Positions 46,636-55,897 of a stretch of DNA of 64,000 nt are shown piece after piece. The notes beneath the pieces are model-generated. The model was not told the DNA's origin. It saw only the letters and a list, made by a program, of their open reading frames with translations, and ran no database searches. The DNA comes from Planctomycetaceae bacterium (lineage in GTDB: Bacteria > Planctomycetota > Planctomycetia > Pirellulales > Pirellulaceae), in NCBI GenBank assembly GCA_027487485.1, contig JAIYDN010000112.1, forward strand, positions 62,001 through 126,000, read 5' to 3'. How positions within the stretch are numbered: position 1 is the first letter of the stretch; each line of letters starts with the position of its first letter. The position numbers and the translations under genes were made by a program.

Positions 46636-47445
46636 ATGTTGAACCTAAAGGGGCGTTGCGCCCTTATTACCGGTGGTACCCAAGGTGTCGGTTCGGCAAT
46701 TGCCCAGTCGCTAGCACGAGCAGGTGCCAACATTATCTTGCACGGACTGGAGCCAAATGACGCGGCAATCAATACAATCGCCCAGTGCCGCTCCCATTCG
46801 GTCCAAGTGACCCCGCTCTACTGCGATCTACTGCAACCCATCGATCAAGTCATTCAACAGCTTGGCGACGGGGCCTTAGCGATCGACTCCAAGCTGGATC
46901 TGCTGGTGAACAACGCCGGCGTTTTTATCGATCGTCCTTACTTAGAGATGACGGAAGAAGTGTTTGAGCGCACGTTCCACCTCAACGTCAAAGTAGGCTA
47001 TTTTCTAACTCAATACTTCGCGAAGCATTGGCTATCGCATGGGATTGCTGGCCGCGTTTTGTTCACTGGTTCCATCAATGGGTTACTGGCCGAACCTGAT
47101 CATTCCGCCTACGACGCATCCAAAGCAGCCGTGGCCGGGCTTGTTCGGTCCTTGTGTGTTGCCCTTGCCCCGAAAGGAATACGAGTCAATTCCATTGCAC
47201 CAGGGTTGGTGAGAACACCGTTGACCAACAAAGTCTTGAGTCAAGACGCGGACGCTGTGCGGTGGATGGAACTGCATACCCCGAATGGCAGTGTACCAAA
47301 TGCGTCGGCTTGCGGCCCTATGGCTGCTTTCCTATTAAGCGACGGGGCGGAGCATATTCATGGGCAAACCATCTACATCGATGGAGGGATGAATGCATGG
47401 CAACAGCCCGATCTGCCGGCTTCTTTGCGTGGCCATTTACAATAG
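46636..47445 (+). CDS. Short-chain dehydrogenase/reductase
   Basis: A 269-residue classical SDR. It has GGTQGVGSAIAQ (TGxxxGxG-type coenzyme loop), LDLLVNNAGVF, the active-site Ser in LFTGSINGL, Tyr-x-x-x-Lys in YDASKAAV, and the C-terminal GQTIYIDGGMNAW. An NAD(P)-dependent alcohol or ketone conversion is expected; the substrate is not assignable. The intergenic region in front contains the inverted repeat GGGACCT (46577-46583) / AGGTCCC (46597-46603), a possible operator or hairpin. Confidence 0.9.
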   Translation: MLNLKGRCALITGGTQGVGSAIAQSLARAGANIILHGLEPNDAAINTIAQCRSHSVQVTPLYCDLLQPIDQVIQQLGDGALAIDSKLDLLVNNAGVFIDRPYLEMTEEVFERTFHLNVKVGYFLTQYFAKHWLSHGIAGRVLFTGSINGLLAEPDHSAYDASKAAVAGLVRSLCVALAPKGIRVNSIAPGLVRTPLTNKVLSQDADAVRWMELHTPNGSVPNASACGPMAAFLLSDGAEHIHGQTIYIDGGMNAWQQPDLPASLRGHLQ

Positions 47446-47553
47446 AACCCTGACCGCCAGGACACGGGATGATTGCCAGGATACGGGAAGTTTTAGGCTG
47501 CGATCGTTCGGGCGGTTGCAAGCTCTTTTGCTTTCCACCATCTCGTTAAAACG

Positions 47554-47583
47554 AAAAAAGCTCAGAGGATTCCCCCAGAGCTT
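47554..47583 (-). terminator. Possible minus-strand terminator
   Basis: On the minus strand, AAGCTC and GAGCTT enclose a 14-base loop and are followed by six U residues. It lies about 150 bases past the DUF1573 stop, beyond the nested palindrome at 47609-47708. Confidence 0.5.
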
Positions 47584-47608
47584 CGCAAATTGAATTTAAG
47601 TAAGCACA

Positions 47609-47708
47609 CCCGACTAAAGTGAGCCTGAGGCGCTAGCCGAGTTCTTTCGTATTGTAATAATCGGCTAGCGCCTCAGGCTCAAAGAAGCGAAAAACGACTT
47701 TTGTCGGG
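47609..47708. repeat. Nested palindromic element of the GGCTAGCGCC family
   Basis: Outer arms CCCGACTAAAGT (47609-47620) and ACTTTTGTCGGG (47697-47708) pair with one mismatch. The inner 20-base arms (47621-47640 and 47661-47680) pair perfectly around a 20-base loop and contain GAGCCTGAGGCGCTAGCCGA. The same core flanks the repeat at 58866-58921. It lies between the SDR and DUF1573 genes, both of whose 3-prime ends face it. Confidence 0.75.
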
Positions 47709-47733
47709 CGCGTATCGGTAATGTTTCTGGAAA

Positions 47734-48729
47734 CTACTCGGGAACCGTCGCCTTGAGTCGAAAAACAGTTCCAATTTCAATCGTCGGCTTTTCCGGCAGG
47801 TCCGTCGTGATGACGATCGCACCCGTGATTTCTTTACCGTACTCCGCGTCGTTAGGCTTGATCATGATCGGCAAAGCATGAAGAGGTTTGCTTTCTTCAT
47901 TGAGATCTGCATCGATGGCAAAGATGTCGCTATGAACCGATTTCACAATGAACGGTTTGTGACCTTTGAGAATCACCATTTGCTTGATCGCTTCGCCTTG
48001 AACGATGTCCCCTAGCGATAAGGTTTTGGGGGAGACAGAAATCTCAGGGTTGATGTTGGCGACTAACCGAATCGGTATCGTGCTTAAATTGCGATCGTTG
48101 GTGTGCACGACCAATTCGCTTTCCAGCGGACCAGCTGGCGCATCTCCGCTCATCGCGACGTCCAGCAAGTACCGAACACGGCCTGATTGCCTTGATACTT
48201 CCTTGGCCGTCACGTTAATAAAGGAATCACCGGCTGTCACTTTGGTGATTTGCCAAGTTGGCTTGCCCGCATAGTCGACCGCAACTTCGATTGCTTTGGC
48301 TTCCCCTTGCATGATGCTTCCGAACGATGCTTCGCCCGGTTGAAAGACGACATCAGAACGAATGTAGCCTTTCACGTGAAGTTGCACTTCGCTGAAAGTA
48401 GGCTTGTCGAAGGTAACAGTCAGGGTAGCAGAACGTGCACCCGTATGAGTTCCCGTGTTAAATTTTGCGAGAATGCTTCCGCGACCGCCCGGTGGGACAA
48501 TTTCCGTCTCAACGCTGGGGGTGGTGCATCCGCACGAGGTTCTCACGCTTCGAACGTGGATAGGTTGAGCAAATGGATTGTCGAAATAGAACCTGTGTTC
48601 GGTTTTCGCAGCGCGGGCCACAGTGCCGAAGTCATGGTTCGAAGTCTGGAACATGCTCGACCACTGCGTGGCGAATGCATTCGACGAAAGTGCCGCAACG
48701 GCCAATAAGGCCGCTACTAGGATGCGCAT
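47734..48729 (-). CDS. Secreted DUF1573 protein
   Basis: A 331-residue exported protein. The signal peptide ends ALSSNAFATQ. It has two or three immunoglobulin-like beta domains; the first carries the DUF1573 signature FGTV-AKTEHRFYFDNP followed by SCGCTTPSV, whose close cysteines could form a disulfide. The family is abundant in planctomycetes and Bacteroidetes, is located outside the cell and has unclear function. Its promoter region may contain the inverted repeat at 48812-48842. Confidence 0.85.
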   Translation of the reverse strand: MRILVAALLAVAALSSNAFATQWSSMFQTSNHDFGTVARAAKTEHRFYFDNPFAQPIHVRSVRTSCGCTTPSVETEIVPPGGRGSILAKFNTGTHTGARSATLTVTFDKPTFSEVQLHVKGYIRSDVVFQPGEASFGSIMQGEAKAIEVAVDYAGKPTWQITKVTAGDSFINVTAKEVSRQSGRVRYLLDVAMSGDAPAGPLESELVVHTNDRNLSTIPIRLVANINPEISVSPKTLSLGDIVQGEAIKQMVILKGHKPFIVKSVHSDIFAIDADLNEESKPLHALPIMIKPNDAEYGKEITGAIVITTDLPEKPTIEIGTVFRLKATVPE

Positions 48730-49066
48730 AGGAGTGTCTCCCTAAGTGATTCAGAACGGATGGGGGATGAAGACCAAAAAATGAATCCGAACCTTTTCAA
48801 CCGAAAGAGTAGTATACCGAATCGTTGGAGCGGTAGGTATACGCCGGTTGCACTGGAAGCGAGGCAGGATCAATTGATGGGTGTTGGATTGAGGTCCACG
48901 GACTCGATATCAGCTTTCCAGCATTTCAAAAAACAGTCCAAGAACCATAAACTTTTATTTTCATCTCAAGTTCGACATCCGTTCCCGAAAGTCGAGAAAT
49001 AGTCCCCGATCCGTCGCAAACGTCAAAGCCAGTTAACTTCAACATCCATTGACTGGGCCAGGACCA
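48730..49066. other. Intergenic, 337 bases
   Basis: Upstream of the DUF1573 gene and downstream of the DUF72 gene. The only notable feature is the inverted repeat at 48812-48842. An 80-codon plus-strand frame here has no protein-like character. Confidence 0.5.
48812..48842. promoter_or_regulatory. Inverted repeat GTATACC...GGTATAC
   Basis: Seven-base arms at 48812-48818 and 48836-48842, 17 bases apart, about 85 bases upstream of the DUF1573 start. It has the shape of a dimeric operator, but no factor can be named. Confidence 0.3.
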
Positions 49067-49978
49067 TCAATCGAACAACCGAAGTTGCTTTAGGGTGGAT
49101 GCCGATTCCATTTTAGGCAATTCAGGTAGTTCGGGTAACTGATTACGTATCATTTCATGAAGCATTCTCGCCAATGCCGGGGCGTAAGTGTCATCAGGGG
49201 AATGCGTGAAGATCCAAGGCTCGTACCCGTCTCTTATCCAATTTGCAATGATCTGCGACCATTGCCTCCAAGATTCTTCGACCTCAGCAGCATCATTGCG
49301 TCCAATCAAACGAAGCATGGGACGCTTGCCCGTGATGCTGGTTCGGAATGGACTCTTGGGTTTCCTCTTTTGCGATGCCTCCTCCGATGCGTCGGTGGCT
49401 TCCAAGGCATTGAGTGGACTGGAGTCAAACAGAACACGGTCGATACCAAGGGATTGAAGCAAGTCGTCGAGCCGAGCTTCTTGGTCCCCTTCATCGAACC
49501 AATCCAAATGCCTGACCTCGACGGCCCAGGGCCAGTCTCTCGGTAGTTGTTGTAAAAACGCCTTGAGTTGAGGATAGTAACGAAATGAAAAAGACGGGGC
49601 TAGTTGAAGGAACGTTGGGCCAAGTCGTCCTGCATCACGAAGGATTTCAAGCCGAGCCAGCCATTCGCTTCGCTCGCGGTCGCAGTGCGTCAGCTTCAGG
49701 TCGTGCGAGATTCTTCGAGGGAATTTAAAACTGAACCGAAAAGTTTCCGCGGAGCTGTCTCGCCACTTCTGAAAAGTCTCTGCTGGCGGAACGGCGTAAA
49801 ACGTACTGTTCCCTTCCACGGTCGGAAACATGCGACTGTACCAACCCAAAATGGCCTCAGCGGGCGTGCCTTTGGGGTAAACGCTATCAGTCCAAGTGCG
49901 GCATCCCCAAACAGGGCAACCTATACGGTACAACCATCTGTCCCACTGAGGATTTTGGTTTGAAGACAGCACTTTCAT
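49067..49978 (-). CDS. DUF72 family protein
   Basis: About 303 residues from ATG at 49978; a GTG start at 50005 is also open. It has the DUF72 TIM-barrel pattern: RIGCPVWGCRTWTDSVYPKG, EGNSTFYAVPPAETFQKWRD, SFKFPRRISHD, LGPTFLQLAPSF, WAVEVRHLDWFD and IFTHSPDDTYAPALARML. Reaction unknown; the conserved acidic and aromatic residues suggest a sugar- or nucleic-acid-related hydrolase-like fold. It is monocistronic. Confidence 0.85.
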   Translation of the reverse strand: MKVLSSNQNPQWDRWLYRIGCPVWGCRTWTDSVYPKGTPAEAILGWYSRMFPTVEGNSTFYAVPPAETFQKWRDSSAETFRFSFKFPRRISHDLKLTHCDRERSEWLARLEILRDAGRLGPTFLQLAPSFSFRYYPQLKAFLQQLPRDWPWAVEVRHLDWFDEGDQEARLDDLLQSLGIDRVLFDSSPLNALEATDASEEASQKRKPKSPFRTSITGKRPMLRLIGRNDAAEVEESWRQWSQIIANWIRDGYEPWIFTHSPDDTYAPALARMLHEMIRNQLPELPELPKMESASTLKQLRLFD

Positions 49979-50201
49979 TGAAGATAACTTGCCGGAAGAA
50001 TGCACGATGCAATGGTTACGACCGGTACGACCCGAACCGGCTTGGAGATCTGTTGATGGGAACGGAAAAATAAAGTCATGTTTTGGTTGACCCTAGACGG
50101 GGGTATGGCATCTCATTCATGAACCTTGGTCGCGCGACGGGTCCCATTTTCGCGAGGAGCTCGGTTTGTGAATTTTCTTCAAAGTCAGGAATCTGTCATC
50201 C

Positions 50202-51938
50202 ATGATGTTATCAGCAAAACGACTGTTTATGGTTTCTGTTGCAGCGAGCTGCGCAATGGTAACCGCCGAAAACTCTCAGGCTGGCGAATGGCTCGATTCG
50301 ATTCTAGGTCGTAACCAACCAGTATACCCAGTAGGGGCCCCCGTCCTGGTGGCCCAGAATCCCGGTTTGCCTTATGCCGCAAATCAAACATTGGGGTACG
50401 GCAGTTACCAAGCAAATCAACCACCTACCTACAACGCCCCCCTTCTTGCACCCGGCTTTCCGCAAACGGTTGCGGGAACCCTCCCGACCGCTGCGTATGA
50501 TACTCAATGGGGACGAGTACCAGTTACGTACTATCGCCCAGTAACCGCATTCGATCCACGCTACGGCACCACGGTCACAAGCTTACAGCCTTGCACTTCG
50601 TATCAATACCAAGCCCAACGTCCGCCCGTAATCGCACCCAGGCCAATCTTGGGTGAATATGGTGCTCAAGCCAACAAGTGGCCCGGTATCACCGGCCCAG
50701 GTTACAACCCAACAGGACTAGCCGTTACCAGCGGCTATCTGCCAACCTATCAAACGATTCCGAATTCGGGCGTTCCCATGGCACCCATGAATCCGATGGC
50801 TCCGGTTGTCAGCTCCGGCTCCGCAACCGGTATGCCTGCCACTACATTTCCAACAAGGACTTTTTCGAGCCCTTATGTTCCTAACCAGTATGCAACCAAC
50901 CAGTATGCTGCCAGCATGCCAGCTGCCAGCATACCAGTCACCAGCATCCCGGCAACGAAATGGGCCGCAGGGCCGATAACAGCAGGGCCAGTCACCACTG
51001 GCCCAATCGGCACGGGTGTTGTCCCGACCGCTGCTTGGATGCCAGTCAGCCCGAACGGTTACTGCGCCAACGGAACTTGCGTTCAACCAGCATCGGCAGT
51101 GCCAAGTGGTTTCGCTCCAGCACCATCTACTTACTCTGGATCGGCGCTTTCTGGAAACACGTCCGCTCCAGGGATAGCACCACCGAGCATTCCCGGTGCA
51201 ACAGTGACTCCTGTCGGCCCGCCCAGCTATTCCTCCACGCCAACCACCAATGGAAACGTCTATGGCGGAGCGAATCCATCGCTTACCAACCCCAACTTGG
51301 CTAACCCAGCCTTTACCAATCCGGCATTAACCAACCCGGCAATAACCAACCCAAGTTTGGGCGTGCCAGCTTCCAACGGTCAAGTCTTTCCGAATCAGCA
51401 AGTGTTTCCCGGCCAACCGAACACCGGTTTCGGGGATCCTGAAGCGACTCGTGTTCCTGGACCGAGTGGCTCGTCGGCTATGATGTCACCTAGCAAACCA
51501 AACGTGAACAACGAAGTACAACGTCTGCCCATGGTGGCCATCGACAAAGAACGAGCGAATCCCGCATCGGCTTCTTTGAACGACACGCTCAGCCAGTTTC
51601 GTTCCATGCCAGAAGTGCCAAGTGCAAATAGCACTCCGAATCAAATGATGAACGCCGCTTCGATTCCCTCGACGCTTCCGGACGAACCGTTTTCGGGCGT
51701 GCGACCTTTGTCTGCCCCCGCAGATTTTGATAGCAAGCCGAAGTGGAACCCATCGCTGCTTGATCCCGACGATCGAACGGTATGGGAACAAAAGAATCGC
51801 AAAAAAGAAAACGTCATCCAACTGGTCTCGGGAACGGAATTTCAGGGCGGAAGCGTGGTCAACGCAGTTTCGACGAACAATTCTGTCCGCTCCGGAAATG
51901 ACAAGTCAGGATTTCGCCCCGTGACGGCTCTCCAATAG
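50202..51938 (+). CDS. Secreted Pro/Asn/Thr-rich low-complexity protein
   Basis: A 578-residue exported protein with a signal peptide to about residue 27 (AENSQAGEWLD). The body is dominated by Pro, Ala, Thr, Asn, Tyr and Gly. It includes a short-period repeat near residue 365 (T/A-NPxL-TNPAFTNPAL-type, period 5) and many GPITAGPVTTGP-like steps, with few cysteines. The last 130 residues are more ordinary, with a Lys-rich WEQKNRKKENVIQL segment. Probably an extracellular structural or adhesive protein; no enzymatic motif. Variants are common in planctomycetes. Confidence 0.75.
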   Translation: MMLSAKRLFMVSVAASCAMVTAENSQAGEWLDSILGRNQPVYPVGAPVLVAQNPGLPYAANQTLGYGSYQANQPPTYNAPLLAPGFPQTVAGTLPTAAYDTQWGRVPVTYYRPVTAFDPRYGTTVTSLQPCTSYQYQAQRPPVIAPRPILGEYGAQANKWPGITGPGYNPTGLAVTSGYLPTYQTIPNSGVPMAPMNPMAPVVSSGSATGMPATTFPTRTFSSPYVPNQYATNQYAASMPAASIPVTSIPATKWAAGPITAGPVTTGPIGTGVVPTAAWMPVSPNGYCANGTCVQPASAVPSGFAPAPSTYSGSALSGNTSAPGIAPPSIPGATVTPVGPPSYSSTPTTNGNVYGGANPSLTNPNLANPAFTNPALTNPAITNPSLGVPASNGQVFPNQQVFPGQPNTGFGDPEATRVPGPSGSSAMMSPSKPNVNNEVQRLPMVAIDKERANPASASLNDTLSQFRSMPEVPSANSTPNQMMNAASIPSTLPDEPFSGVRPLSAPADFDSKPKWNPSLLDPDDRTVWEQKNRKKENVIQLVSGTEFQGGSVVNAVSTNNSVRSGNDKSGFRPVTALQ

Positions 51939-52092
51939 CCGGATCACTGTTACACTATGGCGGCTTCCCTGGGGAAGCTGCCCTGTCGGTTCGATAGAAT
52001 TGGCCGGGACAAAAAAGTTCCGGCTATCTTTTTTGGGGTAGTCTGTAAAACCACTCAGTTACCCGATGGATTGCGCGTACATCCCGTCACTT

Positions 52093-54042
52093 ATGCGAAC
52101 GTATCATTTTGTTGCCTTACGAGGCCCAAACCGCTGGTCTCCGACCCCTATCTTGGAAGTCCACGATGTCGGGTTTGCCTTGGCGGATTTGCCTGCCAAA
52201 GCCACTTCCGTAGCCGGGATTCTCCAGGCGTTCTTGGAAGCAAAGCAATTCACGACCAGCCATCCGCAAAGCGTTGCGAACGCTGAATCCGTGGTCAGAA
52301 AAATTGAATCAGGGGTCAGTGGGGTCGAACTGTGGCTTCAATGCGCGCGATGGTTTTCGGCCATGGCTGGCGTTCCGACTCGTGATCTCCCTTCAGCCAT
52401 TGAATTGCGATCCCTTACATCATTAAAGAGCGATTCCGTGAGTTCCAGCTCCACGAACGTTTTTGCAATCGAAATGGAGGAGCAATCGTTAACTGAAAAA
52501 TGTGTCAGCTTTGCTCGAGAATGGCTCACTTCAGAGACGCCGCTGATGGACTTCCCATTAGGACTGAAAGTGCGCGAACTGTTCGACTTTGCGGACGACG
52601 TTCGGCTTGGCCCCAGCTCGCGAGCAATCCTGCGTGCCGCCCGAAGACGCAACATCCCTTATTTGCGTCTGAACAGTGGCTCCTTGGTCCAGCTGGGGGA
52701 AGGACGTCACCAACGGCGCATTTGGACTGCAGAAACCGACGCAACCAGTGCCATCGCCGAAGCCATCGCAAGCGACAAAGACTTAACCAAACGGCTTCTG
52801 CGACAAGTTGGTGTTCCAGTGCCACACGGTCGTGCAGTGACCAGCGCTGAAGATGCGTGGCTAGCTGCAAATGAAATCGGATTTCCTATCGTTGTGAAGC
52901 CCTGCAACGCCAATCATCAACGCGGCATCTCGATCGAACTAAGTACGAAGCCCGAAATTTTGAAGGCCTACGATTGGGCCGTGAAGGATGGCGAGACGAA
53001 CGACATCCTTGTCGAGCAGTTCGCGTTGGGACATCACCATCGATTGCTCGTCGTGGGAAATCGGTTGGTCGCGGCCGCCAAAGGCCATAGCGAATGTGTC
53101 GTTGGCGATGGAGTATTAACCATTGAGCAATTGGTCGCGAAGGAAAACCAAGACCCTCGTCGCGGAGAAGCATACACCGACCCATTGGGTGTTATCAAAC
53201 TTACCGAACCCGCGATTATCGAACTAGGCAAGCAAGGATTCCAGACTCATTCGATTCCAGCTGTCGGAAAACGAGTCGTTGTCCAAAGGACGGGAGATTT
53301 AACAACGGACTGCACCGAAGAAGTGCACCCAGAAACAGCAGAGCAAGCCGTTTTGGCAGCGAGGGTCGTAGGACTCGATATTGCTGGCTTGGACATTCTC
53401 GCAACGGATATCTCTGTGCCTCTGAGCGAACAACGAGGTGCCGTTGTCGAAGTGAACGCAGGTCCCTCGCTTTCTCCGCACGTCTCACCGCTCTACGGCA
53501 AACCTCAGAAGGTTGGGGACGCTATCGTTGCGATGCTGTTTCCCGAAAATGAGCAAGGGCACATCAAAATCATCGGTGTGGTGAAGAGCCCCTCATCGGA
53601 TGTTCTTATCCAACAGTTTGCCGAACAATTGCGGCTTCGAAATGTTGACTTCGGGATGCTCAGTCACGGCCAAGCAGGATTCAACGGGCGTGTTGTCGAT
53701 ACCGGTTGTGTGAATGACGAAGAACGTGTCGTGGCTTTGCTGTGCAACCCAATCTTAAGCGCTCTGATTGTACAAATTGATATCGACCAGTCGGCTCAGT
53801 TCGGAGTTTGCACGCCGCGATTGGATCATCTTCTGTTTTCGACCGACTCCATCCCTAGCAATCTGCCCGATGAACGACTGGCGGGTATCCGAGCGATTCT
53901 CAATGCCGTCCCCCAAACCGGGCGGATCTTTGGCGATCGGTTACCTGCTTCTGCCTATCAAATTATCGAGACATGGAAGAAAGAAGGGGTCGTTTCCAAG
54001 AATAGCCTAGAGCGGGCTTTCGAAATCGGATTGGACTATTGA
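52093..54042 (+). CDS. Cyanophycin-synthetase-like ATP-grasp ligase with degenerate Mur-ligase domain
   Basis: A 649-residue protein; ATG at 52093 gives the CphA-type N-terminus (FVALRGPNRWSPTPILEV). The N domain is residues about 1-200. The ATP-grasp domain (about 215-490) has AIASDKDLTKRLLRQVGVPVP, FPIVVKPCNANHQRGISI, DILVEQF-x-x-GHHHRLLVVG and VVEVNAGPSLSPHVSP. CphA normally continues with a Mur-ligase domain opening GTNGKT; here the matching position reads GVVKSPSSD and the later DTARGG-type site is lost. The whole domain is only about 160 residues rather than about 400. So one of two active sites should be dead. This layout resembles CphA2, which polymerises beta-Asp-Arg dipeptides with one ATP site. 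No cphB is seen nearby. Confidence 0.82.
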   Translation: MRTYHFVALRGPNRWSPTPILEVHDVGFALADLPAKATSVAGILQAFLEAKQFTTSHPQSVANAESVVRKIESGVSGVELWLQCARWFSAMAGVPTRDLPSAIELRSLTSLKSDSVSSSSTNVFAIEMEEQSLTEKCVSFAREWLTSETPLMDFPLGLKVRELFDFADDVRLGPSSRAILRAARRRNIPYLRLNSGSLVQLGEGRHQRRIWTAETDATSAIAEAIASDKDLTKRLLRQVGVPVPHGRAVTSAEDAWLAANEIGFPIVVKPCNANHQRGISIELSTKPEILKAYDWAVKDGETNDILVEQFALGHHHRLLVVGNRLVAAAKGHSECVVGDGVLTIEQLVAKENQDPRRGEAYTDPLGVIKLTEPAIIELGKQGFQTHSIPAVGKRVVVQRTGDLTTDCTEEVHPETAEQAVLAARVVGLDIAGLDILATDISVPLSEQRGAVVEVNAGPSLSPHVSPLYGKPQKVGDAIVAMLFPENEQGHIKIIGVVKSPSSDVLIQQFAEQLRLRNVDFGMLSHGQAGFNGRVVDTGCVNDEERVVALLCNPILSALIVQIDIDQSAQFGVCTPRLDHLLFSTDSIPSNLPDERLAGIRAILNAVPQTGRIFGDRLPASAYQIIETWKKEGVVSKNSLERAFEIGLDY

Positions 54043-54067
54043 TTCACCGCTAGGTTAAGGCTGCCAA

Positions 54068-55795
54068 ATGATCACCAACGTTGAGATAGCGAATATCTTC
54101 GAAGAAATGGCGGACTTGCTAGAACTGTCAGGCGAGAACGCCTTCCGAATTCGAGCTTACCGAAACGGTGCCAAGGCCATCCGCGACCATTCCGAATCGA
54201 TTGCAAAGCTTGTCGAATTAGATGTCGACCTTACCTCCATCGAAGGGATCGGATCCACGCTCGCGGACAAATCCAAAGTCCTTATCCAAACCGGACGTTT
54301 GCCTCAAATCGAAAAGCTGCGTCAAGAAGTTCCTCCCACCCTGCGGGATATCATGCAGGTTCCTGGGATGGGAGCAAAGAAAGCGATGAAGCTCTTCCAG
54401 GAACTGGGCGTCTTCGACTTGCCCAGCCTTCGCGCTGCTTGCGAAGCAGGTTCCGTCGCATCCCTGAAAGGGTTCGGACTGAAAACGCAACAATCCATTT
54501 TGCAAAACATGCAGATTGCCGAAAAAGCCGCACTTCGACTATCGATTGATCAAGCGGACAGCCTCGTCGAAAGACTCCGCAGCCATATGCTGGCATGCAC
54601 TGCCGTCGAACGATTAAATTTTGCAGGTAGCTACCGAAGGGGAAAAGAAACCGTCGGCGATTTGGACATGCTGATCGTTAGCTCCAACGCAAACGCCGTG
54701 ATGGATCGCTTCGAAGAATTTGGAGCAATTCAAGAAGTGCTTCAACGCGGTGATACCAAAATGAGTGTCCGCGTAACCGACTCGTTCCAAGTGGACCTCC
54801 GAGTTGTCGCTGCCGAATCTTGGGGAGCGGCCCTTCAGTACTTTACTGGTAGCAAGGAACATAATGTCCGTGTTCGAGGACTCGCGAAGTCCAAGGGAAT
54901 GAAAATCAACGAGTACGGTGTCTACGACATCAACGATGAAAACAAGATTTTGGCCGGGGCGGATGAGCGGGATGTCTATGCGTTGATCGGTTTGCCATGG
55001 GTGCCTCCGGAAATGCGGGAAGACCGCGGCGAGTTCGAATCACAACACCAAGCAAGGTTCGATCAGCTGATTCAGTTGTCGGATATTCGTGGCGACTTGC
55101 ATATGCACACAACCGCAACCGATGGCGAAAATACCATCGAGGAAATGGTCTTGGCCGCGAAACAACGAGGATTGGAATACATAGCCATCACCGACCACTC
55201 GAAACGCGTCAGCATGGCTCGCGGGTTAGACGAATCGCGATTGTTGCAACAATGGAAAACCATTGATGCGCTCAACGAGGCATCGGATGGCTCGTTTTGG
55301 ATACTCAAAGGGATCGAATGCGATATCTTAGAAAACGGAGCGATGGATCTTTCGGATGAATGTCTAGCGCAAGCCGATTGGGTAACCGCAAGCATTCACT
55401 ACGGACAAAAACAGCCACGCGATCAAATCACTCAGCGCATTGTCAATGCCATCGAGAATCCCTACGTCCACGCTATTTCTCATCCAACAGGTCGCTTGAT
55501 CGGGCGCCGCGAAGCCTACGACGTTGATGTCCCTGTCATGATCGATGCAGCAAAGCGAAATCATAAGTTTCTGGAACTCAATGCCCACCCATCTCGATTG
55601 GATCTGAACGATCTGAATACGATGGCCGCGATTCAAGCCGGTGTGACCATCGTGATCAATACGGACGCTCATTCCATCAGCAACTTGGACCTGATGAGGT
55701 TTGGCATAACGCAAGCGAGGCGGGCCGGGGTCACGGTTGAAAATGTTCTCAATGCCTTACCCCTTGCACAGCTCAAGCGTCGGCTAGCACGCTAG
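54068..55795 (+). CDS. polX: Family X DNA polymerase with PHP domain (PolX)
   Basis: A 575-residue repair polymerase. N-terminal helix-hairpin-helix region (ENAFRIRAYRNGAKAIRD, GIGSTLADK, VPGMGAKKA). Polymerase X palm with the metal aspartates in GSYRRGKETVGDLDML and FQVDLRVV, plus YFTGSKEHNVRVR. C-terminal PHP domain (about 340-560) with DLHMHTTATDGENTIEE, AITDHSKR, SIHYGQKQ, HPTGRLIGRR and INTDAHS, giving an intact metal site for 3-prime exonuclease or phosphatase activity. It acts in base-excision and end-joining type gap filling. It follows the CphA-like gene by 25 bases, so co-transcription is likely. Confidence 0.94.
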   Translation: MITNVEIANIFEEMADLLELSGENAFRIRAYRNGAKAIRDHSESIAKLVELDVDLTSIEGIGSTLADKSKVLIQTGRLPQIEKLRQEVPPTLRDIMQVPGMGAKKAMKLFQELGVFDLPSLRAACEAGSVASLKGFGLKTQQSILQNMQIAEKAALRLSIDQADSLVERLRSHMLACTAVERLNFAGSYRRGKETVGDLDMLIVSSNANAVMDRFEEFGAIQEVLQRGDTKMSVRVTDSFQVDLRVVAAESWGAALQYFTGSKEHNVRVRGLAKSKGMKINEYGVYDINDENKILAGADERDVYALIGLPWVPPEMREDRGEFESQHQARFDQLIQLSDIRGDLHMHTTATDGENTIEEMVLAAKQRGLEYIAITDHSKRVSMARGLDESRLLQQWKTIDALNEASDGSFWILKGIECDILENGAMDLSDECLAQADWVTASIHYGQKQPRDQITQRIVNAIENPYVHAISHPTGRLIGRREAYDVDVPVMIDAAKRNHKFLELNAHPSRLDLNDLNTMAAIQAGVTIVINTDAHSISNLDLMRFGITQARRAGVTVENVLNALPLAQLKRRLAR

Positions 55796-55798
55796 CCG
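55781..55798. repeat. GGCTAGC palindrome overlapping the polX stop
   Basis: CGGCTAGC-AC-GCTAGCCG; the TAG stop codon lies within the right arm. The same GGCTAGC/GCTAGCC core recurs in the dispersed palindromes at 47609-47708 and 58866-58921. It may serve as a terminator. Confidence 0.5.
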
Positions 55799-55897
55799 AG
55801 ACGATTCATCGCATCCCGTGGGTTTGTCCCCATTCGGAAGCAACAACTAAAAATCACTAGAACACTAACGGCAACAGCCGCTCGACCAAAAGGATTA

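Noticed and set aside
47393-47593. Plus-strand 66-codon frame after the SDR gene
   Set aside because: Starts inside the SDR gene, runs into a probable terminator hairpin and has no family features.
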